Assembly: GCF_004193775.1 (NCBI RefSeq)
Contig: NC_041011.1
Span: 13,758,968 to 13,822,967 of the forward strand
Source of the DNA: Glycine soja
Lineage: Eukaryota; Streptophyta; Magnoliopsida; Fabales; Fabaceae
Reading direction: 5' to 3'
Length of the DNA stretch: 64,000 nt
Shown here: positions 45,301 through 57,845 of the stretch, one piece after another
Position numbering within the stretch: position 1 is the stretch's first letter
Layout of the letters: every line of letters begins with the position of its first letter
Notes under the pieces: generated by a model
Seen by the model: only the letters and a program-made list of their open reading frames with translations
Told to the model about the DNA's origin: nothing
The model's database searches: none
Program-made: the position numbers and the translations under genes

Positions 45301-47244
45301 ATGGCTAGCATTCCCCTATTCATATAATAAATTTTTAGCGTGATTTTACACATTCACATTCTTTTATATTTCTCAATCGCACATCACTTAATTACACACT
45401 TCTTTTTATCTCCCTCCCTTATGTATGTGTAATATGTAAAAAGTTAATATATAAATAACATTACTCTTCTATAATATATACATATGCTACACAATTTAAT
45501 CTATCAAGAGTATAGTGATCACTGAGAGAATGCAAAATGTTGTTGCTGGCTTCAAAATCAAACCTATCATCTGGTTTCGTGAGAAGATAAAGCAATGGTA
45601 TATAGCTCATGCTTTGACTAGGACAACCTCATCTTTATCTTTTATCCACTATTTTAATCAAGTTCCTACTTGTATTTCAGATTTGATTAGTAGTTTACAA
45701 TAATTTAATGTTTATATATTGTTAGTGTAAAATAATTTTATAATATCATTCAATCACAAATCATCATTTAAATTATTTTAAGGTAATTATTTTAAAAGTT
45801 AATAAACTTATCATACATAATAGATTATGATTTGATGAGTGTATAAATTTTTTTTCTCTTAATAAAATACCATAATCCTATTTCTATTAAAACAAAAAGG
45901 AGAGTATAGTGATCACTTGGAAGTTATAGAATCAGAGTTAATGTCTGTTACAGTTACACCATAAATATAGGCTTTATTTATTCATCTCTGTATTCACTGG
46001 CTTGCGTGGCTGTAACATCCAGGACCACTTTCTTCTGCCTCCTCTACATCTCCTCATGTTTTTTTTTTTTACTTTCCATTTTTTTTCAAACGATCATGGA
46101 GATTTTTTTTCCAAACAAAGTTCCAAGCCCCAACTAAAACAATTTATACTCAATTTCCCTGTTACATTCTCTTTGAGATGAACATACATATTGCACATGC
46201 ATGCTATGAGCCTATGACTCGATTATGCAATACGGTAATACACAATCTAATCGTTATAGGAAATGACATTATTACTATTCACATTCAGACCTAATAAGAG
46301 TACAAAGCGTGTGTCCACGTTCAGATTGCGAAGTAATAATACATATGTAGGACAGTCGTAAGATTTTGTACAAAAAATCAAGGAACAAAAGCTTAGTTGA
46401 ATCATGAATGCCCTTTATGGTTTCAACTTCACTCTGCAACACGCGAAATTATTAGCTAATTTTATTTGACAATTACTTGTTTGTGATCCCAGTCAATTTA
46501 TATTTAATTAGTTTTCAATTTATAAAAAAGAATTAATAATATTTGATTATGTTGATATAAAGATTAATCAAAACTAAGTAGACTAAAACTACCTAATATT
46601 CTTAACATATGAAAATTATAATAGTTTCAAACTACCTAATATTTTTTCCTATTACACTTTGCTCCCTGATTAAACTTTATCAGAGACGACACTAATATAT
46701 AGTTGAAAAACGTCTACATCTTGTTTAGTAGAAGCTTGGAACTCCTAATCGTATTTGAAAAATTATAAAGCTCTACATAGTTGATCTTCAACTTTGACTA
46801 TAGGCTTAAAAAATTAATACAATGTTTATTTTCTCACATTTAAACATTTAAATTTATTTCGAAATAAGAAGAATTAATTACTTGGGACATACGTATGACG
46901 AACTATAGATGGCGAACCGAGACAAGCATGTGAAAGTTGAAAAGTGCCCATCACAATTAAAGATTTGATAAATGTATTGCGGTTTTTCTATGAACAGAAT
47001 ATTTTAAATTATGATATGCACTTTCAATTAATTTCACACGCATAGCTTGATATGTATAGACTTAAATAACAAATGCCTAAAAAATTATGTTTAATAAAAC
47101 AATGTTCACTATTAAATTGGATAGGTATTCGACTATGTCGGTTGAGTACCTATACGATCCTAGATAAATACAAAATAATTAAACTAATGGATAATCATGA
47201 AATTAGGCCAATTAATCATGCTTGGAAGACGGATTACCTAAATG
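42375..47244. other. AT-rich intergenic region, edge of a gypsy LTR at the right
   Basis: No gene recognised on either strand in nearly 5 kb. Stretches at 43490-43700, 44690-44760 and 44935-45030 have more balanced composition and could hold regulatory DNA, but no motif is certain. The last 200 bases or so (47050-47244) probably belong to the gypsy LTR whose other part resumes at 58576, since a CACTA element with ATG target duplication sits exactly between them. Confidence 0.5.
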
Positions 47245-47261
47245 CACTACTACAAAATATA

Positions 47262-47430
47262 GATTTAACATCGCACGATTAACATTGATTTTTTAGAAAA
47301 CCGATGTTAAGAAAAGCACGGTGGCATTTTTGTAAATAAGTCGAGTTAGTTAACATCGGTTATTTAAATAACCGATGTTAAGTTGTTAACATCGGTTTTC
47401 TTTATAAAATCGATGTTGGGTTATAGATAA
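47262..47430 (+). repeat. Left subterminal repeats of the CACTA element
   Basis: Copies of TTAACATCG, ACCGATGTTAAG and AACATCGGTTATTTAAATAACCGATGTT occur in both orientations. In CACTA elements such motifs bind the element-encoded regulator and transposase. Confidence 0.9.
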
Positions 47431-47819
47431 CCCAGAAGGTTCTCCCCCCGCGCGCTAGCTCAGTCTTAGAAACAAAAGTCTCTTTCTCCCTCACCGCGAA
47501 GACCTGTCACTGTCGTCTCCTCCTCACCATCGTCGTCGCTGGGGTTCGTGACCGTCGTCGGGGTTCATGATCGCTGAGGTCCATTGGAGTCTGACTTCAA
47601 CATTCAACACTAACACCAACACTGCAGTTTCAACATTTTAGGAACAGGAACAGGAACCCCCATAGTCCATAGTTTCTCAGTCAGGTAATTCCTTATCTGC
47701 AATTTCTTGAAATGAGCTTTGTAAGTTAAACCCTATATGGTTGTTTTTCACCACCCCCATACTCCATAGTTGGTACAATGTTTATTTAACCCTATATGGA
47801 TGTTTGTTGTCGAGGGTCA

Positions 47820-48660
47820 TTTCCCGGTTAATATCAGGGACCTCAAGCAGGCTCCCGGGCAATGGTTTGAAAGGCTTCAGACTACCTTACTTTAGTTAGG
47901 GTTTGTGGCAAGTAAATGTGTAATCCTTCTGTATTCATTTACAAGACCAAATCGCACACTGTATTTTGGCAGTACAAAAATTATAAACTTCAAACGGTTG
48001 TAACTTTTGATAGAAATGTTCGTTTGAGCCCCATAATATATCAAAATGCTCGAAATTGAAGGAGGAATCCCCTGCCAAATCCCATGGTCAACTGATTTTT
48101 CCAAAAAAAATGCCTCTAAGTAGGTGAAAAATAGGATTTAAGATTCAACCACCAATTTTTCCAAAAGTTTCAAGTTTTGTTATTCTATAATAACCTAGTT
48201 TGGTCAATTTGCCCTGTATATCTCCTTGGGTATGTTGATGACATTATAATTACTGGTAGTACTATTCCTTTAATTCAACAAATTACTTCTCAGTTGAACT
48301 CAAAATTATCTGCAACATAGCTTAGGGAAAAGGTTTTGGCTAAACAGCTTATCGTACATTAATTATATTCCTGCCATTGACCAATGGACATATGCTTTGA
48401 CTAAACCCTTGTCTCCTACTAGGTTCGGTTTTCTGAGGACCAAACTAAATGTGATTGAGTTTGTTTTAAAGACTCAATTGGACACTCACTTAATTATGAC
48501 AGTTACCAAGTTAGTTATGATAGTTACCAAGTTAGTACTTAGTTAAGCGTCAGTGTTAGATAAGAGTTTGTTAAAAGGTTAGTTAGTAATAACTAAGAGT
48601 TCTAGAACTCTATATATACTAATCTTTGTAACATAAATCAGTTGCCCAATGCCCAATCAT
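47820..48660 (+). mobile_element. Ty1/copia fragment inside the CACTA element
   Basis: The sequence encodes reverse transcriptase pieces (DLKQAPGQWFERLQTTLL near 47840, then YVDDIIITGS near 48232-48262) with unrelated DNA between about 47950 and 48190. The end of RNase H (DALTKPLSPTRFGFLRTKLNVI class, 48390-48455) and an LTR-like end follow, with TCTATATATACTAATC near 48615. It is internally deleted and has stops. Confidence 0.75.
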
Positions 48661-48797
48661 AATATAAGAAGGTAACAGAAATCACTTGGCTAGACTTGTT
48701 GTTGATAGGAGGAGCATAAATGAAGCACCCAAAATTAGCAAAAGAAAACCATGGATTAAAGCAAATAAGAAAAGAGAAACATATGGGAAAATTAGGC

Positions 48798-48898
48798 TTA
48801 CCAATAATGTCAACATCTATTTTTTGGCCACATCCTATGGTTGTGCATACATGATAACCTGCATTTATCACTTTGTTAGAGGATGAAGATTCCATCCT
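48798..48898 (-). other. Candidate captured exon, product unknown
   Basis: The minus strand reads MESSSSNKVINAGYHVC to KIDVDIIG and is followed directly by a GTAAGC splice donor at about 48800. It lies in CACTA interior DNA near other captured material. No family was recognised, and it could be chance. Confidence 0.3.
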
Positions 48899-49279
48899 AC
48901 TTAAAATTTAACTCTAAGATATACACAAAAATTGACTTCAATTGGATACAGTTCATGTATCAAAAGCTTTAAATGGTTGAGCAAGGTAGAGGCATAAACC
49001 CAAAATTAATTTTCTTGGCCTACAGATGATGAAGGGGACATGTTATTTAGACCCTAAAATAATCTCTACTACATAACATAACCACTCTACAAATAATTCC
49101 ATTGTACAGAAGCTGAAACAATTTTTTCTTTTATGATGTATGGACACATTTTTTTCCAGAATTTTCAATGACAAAGTGAAAGAATGCACATATGAACACA
49201 TAGAAGAAAATGAATTAGTAATTAAAATCATCTACACACAAGAAAGCATGTTGGTAATTAAAATCAGCAACACACAAAA

Positions 49280-50486
49280 ATGATGGCGACGACGACGACG
49301 ACGAAGCGGGGGCGAGGGCGTCCGAAATCCACGGTGCCTTCGTCAACGAAGAATCAGAATTCGATCGGAGATGGAAACAGGGAAGCATGATGAGACTGAA
49401 GATGAGAACAAACTGGATGGGGAAAAGCTGATTGAGGAGAGATCCAAAGAGGTGGAAACCCCTAAAGATGATCCGAAAGGAAATCAAGAGGCGAGAAGAT
49501 TATGGGTTGACGTGATAAGTGAGAATCGAAATCCAACAAAAGGAAGGATGATGTCTTATGTGGCACCGAAAATGGTAGAGGGACAAATTGAAATCGAGAT
49601 TGAGGATGAGGACATCGAATCTGAAATTAGATATTGGGAAAATGCCCTAATCCTATATGTGCTGGGGGGTGACCTCAGTATGAATACGATTAAGAATTTC
49701 ATGGAGAGAAACTAGAATTTTGTGCAGCTGCCAGACTTGTATTATCACAATGATGGGTACTTACTGCTAAGATTCAAATCACATGACGATATGGAAGTGG
49801 TGGTGATGAAGGGTCCTTATACAATAAGAAGCATGCCGGTGGTACTTAAAGAGTGGAGACCTGATTTTAGTCTGAAGCAGGACATGCTACGAACCATACC
49901 GATATGCATAAAACTTCCCAAGCTCCCGTTGTATCTTTGGGGCGAACGAAGCCTTAACAAAATTGGCAGTGCCATTGGTACACCCATGGTTACTGATGAA
50001 TGCACTACCCACAAACTCAAAGTTTCCTATGCCAGGATGTTAGTGGAGGTCGACATTACTAGAAAATTGGTGGAAGAAATTGCTATCAAGGATAAAGATG
50101 GTCGGAAAATAATGCAACCCATTGAGTATGAATGGAGGCCCAAGTTTTGTGATAAATGTCAGAAGATAGGGCATCAATGTGGAAATGGGGTCAAGAAGAA
50201 AAAATGGCAGCCTAAGCCTCAACAGGAGAGAAAACATGAAATCCCTGTTGAGGTCTCTACACCAAGGAAAGAAACAACAACGAGTAAAGCTAATGGAGAT
50301 GAAGGAAAGACATGGATTAGAACTACTAAAGATGATGAAGAGATGTGGACTAAAGTGAGCAAAGCTTCAAAGGATAGAGGTAAATCTATTACATATACTG
50401 AGTCCTCAAATACAGTGCATTGTACCAATGGATTTAGGGTGTTGGAGGTTTTGAATGGCCCCCAAGCCTTCGATCGGGGACCATGA
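49280..50486 (+). pseudogene. LINE ORF1 (gag-like, DUF4283 and zinc knuckle)
   Basis: An ATG at 49280 (or 49283) begins MATTTTTKRGRGRPKST, an AT-hook-like start as in other plant L1 ORF1 proteins. A frameshift near 49370 moves to the frame used from 49371 onward. The main part has a DUF4283-type RNA-binding region (NDGYLLLRFKSHDDMEVV, GPYTIRSMPVVLKEWRPDF) and a zinc knuckle (CDKCQKIGHQC, about 50149). TAG at 49713-49715 replaces a Trp codon. ORF1 protein binds LINE RNA. The 3' end overlaps the ORF2 start by four bases (ATGA at 50483-50486). Confidence 0.85.
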
Positions 50487-53400
50487 TTACTTCATGGAAT
50501 GTAAGGGGGCTTAACAAGGTTGGAAAGCTAAGGGAGATAAGCTCCCATCTCCTAGAGCTTCAGCCAGAAATTGCAATTTTGATCGAAACAAGAGTTAAAG
50601 AAAATAAAGATGCTAATGTTAGAGAGAAACTTCGGCTAAATGGGAATTATCTTGATAACTATACTTGTCATGCAAATGGTAGGCTTTGGATCCATTGGGA
50701 CTTAAATAGGGTGGATGTGAAATGTGTTAGTAGGACTAGCCAACTTATACACTGTGGTGTTTATGATGTAACTGGAAATTTCAAGTTTTGGCTAACTGCT
50801 ATTTATGCAAGTAATGCATTGGATAGAAGGAAAATTTTATGGAAAGATATTGAGAAAATTCATGAGACTCATCAAGGGGCTTGGTGTGTGGTGGGTGACT
50901 ATAACAACGTGGCCAAGGCCCAAGACAGAATTGGCGGAAAGATGGTTACCGAAGCGGAATTTGTTGATCTGCAAAACATGATGGATGTTACCGGTCTAAG
51001 TGAGATGGATAGTATTGGTGATTTCTTCACCTGGTCGAATAAGCGCAGCGCTGATCCAATATATTCCCGCATTGACAGAGTCCTAGCTAATGTCCTTTGG
51101 TTTCAAGAGAATACAGATAAGGTGTTGAATGTCCTTCCCCCCAACATTTCGGATCATTCCTTGTTGTATCTGAATGCTGATCGTGCTAGGAGGATGCACG
51201 GTTCTTTCAAATTCAATAATTATATGGTTGATATTGCAGGATTTAAGGAAGTAGTTCAGGAAAGCTGGAAGCAACCTGCAAAAGGTAGTCCAATGGGTGT
51301 TTTATGGCACAAACTGAAAAGATTGAAACAAGTGCTGAAAGATTTTAATAAACCTGCCAATGATATCAAGCAGAAAATCGTGAAGGCTAGACAAGAGCTT
51401 CACAACGCACAGAATGAGTTAATCAATTGCAGGTTTGACAGTCAAAAGATGGAGGTGGTTAAAAAGCTAACAGAGGATGTTATTAGATGGAACTCCATGG
51501 AAGATAATTATATGATGCAGAAAGCGAAACTTGACTGGCTGAAAATGGGTGATGATAACAGTGCTTTTTTTCATGCGTATGTGAAGACTAAAAGTAAAAC
51601 CAAAAGTATGAGAATGGTACAAACAAGTGATGGTACAGTTTTATCAACTCAGGCAGAAATTGAACAGGAGGTTCTTGAGTTCTATGGCAATCTCATGGGA
51701 AAAGCCAACCACAGCTTGAACCATATTGATATTGGTGTAATGAGGAAGGGTAGACAAGTAAACATGGAGTAGAGAAAACATTTAGTGAGCAAAGTGACTG
51801 TTAAAGAAATTGAAGATGCTCTTCATGGTATAGGGGACTTGAAAGCCCCCGATGAAGATGGATGCGGCGCAAAATTTTTCAAAGTTTGTTGGTCATTTAT
51901 TAAGAAAGATGTCATTGCAGCTGTAATGGAGTTTTTTTTATCATAATAGACTATACAAACCGTTCAACAAAACTGTAGTTACTTTGATACCCAAGAATGA
52001 TGATGCTAAATGTGTGAAGGATTATAGACCTATCGCGGGTTGCACCACTTTCTACAAAATTATTTCCAAAATCCTAACAGCTAGGTTGGGGGAGTTCTAC
52101 AAGATGTTATTAGTCGTAATCAGTCTGCGTTTGTGCCGGAACAGAACATCCACAACCATATTATGCTTGCGTATGAGTTAATCAGGGGTTACACTAGGAA
52201 AAATGGTACACCGAGATGCATGATGCAATTGGATCTGCAGAAAGCATACGATATGGTGGATTGGAGGGCCCTGGAGGATGTTATGCAAGAGATAGGCTTG
52301 CCTAGGACTTTCACAAACTGGATTATGACTACAATGAAAACTGTTTCCTATAGCTTCAATATTAATGGGCAGATGACAGAAGATATGCAGGCGTGTCGAG
52401 GTATCAGGCAAGGGGATCCTATATCTCCTTTGCTATTTGTGATCATGATGGAATACTTTAATAGGATGTTTGACAAAATGCAGTAGAACCCCAATTTTAA
52501 CCATCATGCGAAATGTGAAAAAATGGGCATAACACACTTGACATTTGCTGATGATGTTCTCTTATTTTGTAGGGGAGATTCTAAATCTGTGGACATGATG
52601 CTTGACACTGTTCAAAACTTTTCAGATGCTACAGGTTTGGTAATTAATCTGACGAAATGTAAGATTTTTTTTGGTGGTATTGATGATGAAACCAAAGGAG
52701 TTATTAAGAGGACTACAAATTTTAAAGAGGGGCATTTTCCTATTAGGTACCTGGGGGTTCCCTTAACAAGTAAAAAGCTCACCATCACCCATTATTTGCC
52801 TCTTGTTGAGAAGATTGTGTGTAGAACCAGGCATTGGACAACGAGATTACTCAGTCATGCAGGGAGAATACAATTAGTAAAAGTATTTCTTTCTCTATAA
52901 CACAATATTGGATGTTGTGTTTTCCAATTCCAAAATTCGTGTTGAAGAAAATTGAAGCAATCTACAGATCTTTCATTTGGACTGGCTGTAGTGAGGTGAA
53001 GAAGAAAAGTCCGGTGGCCTGGGAGACTGTGTGCAGACCGAAATGTCAAGGAGGACTGGATATTATAAACTTGACTGTTTGGAATCAGGTAACCATGATG
53101 AAATGTTTGTGGAATCTGTGCAGAAAATCGGATAATCTTTGGGTTAAGTGGATACATATGTATTACTTAAAAAAAAAGAGTATTATGCAAGTTGATAGCC
53201 AGAGTCATTGGTCTTGGATGTTCAACAATATTTTGGATCAAAGAGAGAAAGTCAGGCTGAAACAGGAATGGAATAATCAGATGCAGAGGGATAAATTCTC
53301 GATGAAAACCATGTATAACCTGCTGATGGATAAATCTGATTGGGTACCATGGAGATTTCTGCTGAACCATAACATTGCAAGGCCCCGAGATATAGTGAAT

Positions 53401-53718
53401 TTATGGTTGACGTGTCATGGTAGAATGGCCACAAAAGATAGGCTGAAAAGATTTGGAATGATCAAAGAAAATCAATGTAGTTTATGTAAGGAGTCTGAGG
53501 AATCTATTGCCCATCTGTTTTTTGACTGCAAAATAACAAAATCCATATGGGAGCAGATTCTTAAATGGATTGAAGTTACTCATGAACCTAAAACTTGGGA
53601 TGTAGAACTCAAGTGGGCTATTCGAGAAACTGGAAAGAAAGGGTGGAAAGCTAAACTCCTGAAACTCTTTACGAGGTGTGGTTATATAGAAATGATGAAG
53701 TTTTCAAGAATAATGTGA
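50483..53718 (+). pseudogene. LINE ORF2 (endonuclease, reverse transcriptase), broken
   Basis: The N-terminal endonuclease starts MITSWNVRGLNKVGKLREI and includes VVGDYNN and SDHSLLYLN. The reverse transcriptase region reads DYRPIAGCTTFYKIISK (52019), LDLQKAYDMVDW, GIRQGDPISPLLF and FADDVLLF (52550), and is followed by a zinc-binding C-terminal region (CSLCKESEESIAHLFFDC, about 53479). Stops at 51770-51772, near 51945 and at 52484-52486 interrupt it, with frameshifts near 51960, 52100 and 52860. The product would nick target DNA and copy the RNA in place; this copy cannot. Confidence 0.9.
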
Positions 53719-54106
53719 ATAGAAATATAGTTGATAATATCATAGATAACATAGTATACGGGGGCTGGTATAATAATAAGCTTAGAAAGCATATAGTAAC
53801 TTTGTTGCTATAGGGCTTGGGTTTTTTTTTTTTTTTTGTCGAAGGATGCTGGCTGGATCTCATGAGATCGCCATGTACTTATCTGATTTTTTGAATTAAT
53901 ATATTCCTCTTTTTGATTAAAAAAAATGAATTATAATCAGAATTTTTGTTCTATCTTGGCATTTCCCATTTCTCTTCTTTCGACCATTTGGTTTCTCTTC
54001 TGCTAAAAATTGAATTAAATCAGAAAGTTAACCATAGACATTAAGTTGTATATGCCAAGTTCTAATATTTATTTTCTCTTCTTTTCCTTTTGGTTGCTTC
54101 TCTGCG

Positions 54107-54201
54107 ACAGATTTAGTTGCAAGGCGTAGGGAGTACCTCTACCTTGGTGGTTTGCTTTCTTCTGGGTTGTCCATTCATCAATTGCACTCTTCAAGTTTGA
54201 G
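54107..54201 (+). other. Candidate exon in the CACTA element, product unknown
   Basis: An open stretch reading DLVARRREYLYLGGLLSSG is preceded by a pyrimidine-rich tract ending GCGACAG and followed by GTAACT, a plausible acceptor and donor. It may be an element exon or a captured one. No family was recognised. Confidence 0.3.
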
Positions 54202-54370
54202 GTAACTAGCAATGTTGTTCTATTCTTTTAGTGTGACTGATAAGCTATATTATTAATAGAAACATCATGTATTAGATATATTCTATTCTGGATAATAAGC
54301 AAGTAAACCCTAATGTTGAATGATCCATTGGTCCAAATGACTACATAAATCAATATGAATTAGAACAATA

Positions 54371-54486
54371 TACTACTGACATAGTACATAAACAAGTCAT
54401 ATCAGCATTAGGCATAATTTATGTACTGCCCCTTTGTTTATGTACTACTGACATAGTACATAAACAAGTCATATCAGCATTAGGAA
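54371..54486. repeat. Duplicated 42-base block spaced 72 bases apart
   Basis: TACTACTGACATAGTACATAAACAAG and the bases that follow, to CATTAGG, occur at 54371 and 54443. Between them lies GTTTATGTACT, the inverse of part of the repeat, so a small palindrome can form. Confidence 0.8.
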
Positions 54487-55279
54487 AAATTAATCAGCCT
54501 TCATTCCAAGAAAGAAAAAAATAGAAATCAACATAGAGACTTGGAACCATAATACCTTTTTTTCCAGGTTATAAACACCTTGGTACCCCCAGCAATATTT
54601 TAATGGAATCAAGAATTTTTTAATTAAGCACAGGAAAAAAAAACACTTAACACTCCCTAGATACAACTGAATCCATATTTTGGGAGTGCCCTCAGCCTGC
54701 GAGGTTTGGCATCTTATGCAATAGGACTTACAAATGGATTAAGGATAAGCCATAAATACACCGTGCCACTCTCAGTAAGAAACTAACAACATAAATAATA
54801 TAAACAAATCCACATTAGCTCCCCATTGCCTCTCACCACAATAAACAATGGTCAACCAGGAAAAAAAGGATACGAAGAAGATTTTGCTTCTCCTTGAAGA
54901 TTATAATGGGGCTCTTTCTTCGATAATTATGGTCTAGTCTTCTCCATGTATCCAATAAATAAATTATAGCCCACAAGTCAAATAATTAAGATGAGGATTC
55001 TTTATAGGTATTCTTTCTTCAACTAATATACGATGAAACATTCAAACATAAATTCTAAGCATAACATACATTCATTCTTCATAATGTGCTGCATTAGAGT
55101 TTCCTGGGTGCTGAAAGTGTAAAAAGTAAAAACTATCAGGAAATGCCAAAACTTAAATTTTTTCTACTCAATACCAAAATGAAAAAAGAAATAAAGCCAT
55201 AACTATTTGAATGCCTGACCACCTATGTCGAATTCCATAAGCAAACAAAGATATCAACAAAGTTAACCTTGGACAATCG

Positions 55280-55800
55280 AGCCTGCTTGTCACTGAATCA
55301 TCTATTTTTAATAGGTTGTCTTGGGTGAGAGTCTGAAGCAAAAGTACCATTTGAAACAGAAGATGCTACCTCTTCATGTTTTCCATCTTTGTTCTTTTTA
55401 ATTGAACTCGCATGACTGCCTCTGGGGCTTGGTGGCTTTGCATTGTTATTCTTGGCAGGACCTTTTGCTAGTTTTAATTGCTCCATCCGATCTATGATTT
55501 ATGCTTCCTCTTCCTAGAATTGAGAAAATACATGAGAAGAGATACTCGATTTCAATAATATTAATACATTAATTAAACCAATTCAAGGAAAAAATATCCT
55601 CTCCCCTTAGACACGGTGACATTGTTCACATATATGCTATGGTTTGATCCTTCCTTGATTTGTTCCTTGGACGAATAATCACTTGCAGTGCTATCATATT
55701 GGATGAATGTAATGTACCAGTTGCCATAAACGTGGTTTTTGCTTATGTAAAAACTGCAAATTAGACACGATCTTCCTATTCGATGTTTGTTCTGGTTTTG
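55280..55800 (-). pseudogene. Captured fragments of a WVD2-like (TPX2-family) gene
   Basis: The minus strand shows two blocks. One at about 55720-55600 reads DSTASDYSSKEQIKEGSN and VNNVTVSKG. The other at 55515-55280 reads MEQLKLAKGPAKNNNAKPPS, RGSHASSIKKNKDGKHEEVA, HPRQPIKNR, stop, FSDKQARLSK. A splice acceptor (CTAG) and donor (GTTAAC-like) frame the second block. From memory this resembles the N-terminal half of plant WVD2-like proteins, which bind microtubules through a C-terminal TPX2 domain; that domain is not seen here. TGA at 55298-55300 and TAA at 55499-55501 disable it. It lies within the CACTA element, so capture is the simplest explanation. Confidence 0.6.
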
Positions 55801-56079
55801 CATTTTTTATCATGGAAGCCTTAGGAATATACGACAGAAGTGACATATTCCTCTGCTTCTAATTCACACACTCAAGTATCTAAACCTACCTTTTATTTAG
55901 AGGTTACGTTTTAGGGAGAAACTCCTTTTTTATTAGTATTTATAGTACCATATGACAAATAAAATTCCCTGTTTTATAGCTATTGATTATTACTTGTTGA
56001 GATCCATTGAAATTTTTACATAAACAACTTCAATAAATCATTGCGTCTTATAGATTTGTGTTGTTGTTGTTGATATTTC

Positions 56080-56560
56080 TGCCATTAAAGACAACTGATA
56101 TATGATATACAAATTGTGTTCATTATGAGTAAACCTTAGATTCCCGTTTGAGACTGAATGCAATGATTCTTACGGACAGTTTGCATTAATCATTGTATTC
56201 AATCTTGAATTGTCCGTTTGGGGAGACTGATATTTTTATGGTAGATTCATGCGTTCAGGTAAAAATTATTTTGTTTAATTTGATGAAATTTCAGTACAAT
56301 GCATTTCTAGTTGTTCTTTGAGTGCATACTTGATTATCGGGAAATTAATTTCACCGATTTCATGTCGTGTACTTGGAGACCAATGCGAAATGCTACTGAA
56401 ATTTTGTCAAATTTAACAAAATAGAATTAACCCTGACATACGAAGCTACCATAAAAGATGGTCTTCCTGAATGGGATAGGGCCACACCTGTATCAAAAAA
56501 GTGAGATTTTCATGCATCGGACAACTTGGTGAGTATGACAGAGTTATAACTTAACACCTT
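56080..56560. repeat. CACTA-internal block with a long imperfect palindrome
   Basis: GATGAAATTTCAGTACAATGC (56282 on) is mirrored by GAAATGCTACTGAAATTTTG near 56385-56410. An upstream block, TTGAGACTGAATGCAATGATT, is mirrored by TTGTATTCAATCTTGAA. The whole block recurs in the opposite orientation at about 62230-62660. Confidence 0.75.
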
Positions 56561-56676
56561 CCTTGTTTGGCCGACACATCTCGTGAAGCGTTTATCAGAA
56601 CATGCATTTTACTATGATTATATGTTTCTTTTTTTCAATTGATTTTTTCACTGTAATCAAAACTTCTTAATTAACT

Positions 56677-57845
56677 ATGTTTGATCAACAGGCAGCTGTG
56701 TCTCCAGCAAAACCTCCAGAAAGCCCGGATCATGAGGTCGATGATCCCCTGTATCTGATGATATTGACCATCCCACGACTATTTGTGTTCGGGGTGTTTA
56801 ATCAAAACTTCTCATTGTACATAAAGCATGAAAATCTCTCTGAAATTGCACATAGTGGTCAATGTCTCAGCATATCTGTTATATAGTTGTGGATTCTGTA
56901 AGTCAATTTAGATTACTGTTAATTACCAAAGTGATTGTTTTAAATTCATACATAATTAACTTTGTCTTAATAACACTGGCATCTGACTGAGACAAGTTTG
57001 CAAGCGGGGAGTTACGATGTGTATGGATTTCTCGAGCCACAGTCCATTCAGAGATCTGGGCAATCGCAATTTGAATCGGAAAGTTACATCAAGAGTTGGA
57101 TGCAGAGTTCAAAACATGGTGTCTATTTTGGAACCTACCTGAATGGGTAAGTCAAACATAACAAATGAATTTATAATCTATACTACTCCAATAACCCATA
57201 TTCGTCTCCACTGCAGCGGACACTGGCAAATGGTCGTCATTTTGCCTAAGGAAAACCTAGTTGTCTGGTTTTGTTCTTTACATAACAGGCCAGACAACTA
57301 CCTTAAGGGAATAATTAACAGTTTAGTGTTATTCTCAATACATTTGCATTAGCATAACTCAACAACATCAATATTTTAATGTTCCTCGTATTCAACAGTG
57401 CTTTGAAAGAACTTGATGATACTCCACAACCTAAATCCAAGGCTGCTGCTAGGTAGATTGTTGTTAAGGTACGTGATTTAAATAAAACTTCTACTTATAT
57501 ATATTGTTTATGTGTGTGTGCACTAATTGTAGTTAACGTTTAATTAATATCCAAATTTCATTATGTATTTAGTGTAATAGACAAAAAGGAAGCACTGAGT
57601 GCGGCTATTACGTCATGCACTAGATGTCCACGATAATCTTAGGAACTTTCAGGAATAATTGGGAAACAGTAATTGTTTATTTCAAACAAAGTTGATTTTC
57701 TTATCATTGTTATTACATTATTAATTTATCTTTTATTTGATCATGCAGTATTTTAATGATGTTAGATCATTGGAAGCAGAGAGATTCATGGCGCTTTGCA
57801 TCCAGTGGGCACAGTATTATCTAAAAGTTAGAAATCAAACATAGG
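56677..57845 (+). pseudogene. Ulp1-like cysteine protease remnant of the CACTA element
   Basis: Exon-like pieces in order: SPAKPPESPDHEVDDPLYLM and VFGVFNQNFSLYIKHENLSE (56677-56886), YDVYGFLEPQSIQRSGQSQ (57013 on), GHWQMVVILPKENLVVWFCS (about 57220), GIINS, then ALKELDDTPQPKSKAA (57400) and CGYYVMH (about 57600), followed by FRNNWE. The His of GHWQ and the CGYYVMH segment fit a C48 (Ulp1) protease core, which removes SUMO-like modifiers. Some splice junctions look intact (for example TGGGTAAG after TYLNG at 57146). The sequence is better preserved than the copy at 21650-23130, but has stops such as TAG after GRCARR near 57453. Confidence 0.7.

Larger units (their letters stand above)
49222..53924 (+). 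mobile_element. L1-type LINE inserted in the CACTA element
   Basis: ORF1 and ORF2 remnants are followed by an A-rich tail at 53919-53926. The block AAAATGAATTA occurs at 49207-49217 and again at 53923-53933, consistent with an 11-base target duplication that overlaps the tail. The 5' end shows an imperfect 36-base duplication (GTAATTAAAATCA at 49218 and 49254). The element is nearly full length but carries several stops and frameshifts. Confidence 0.85.
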
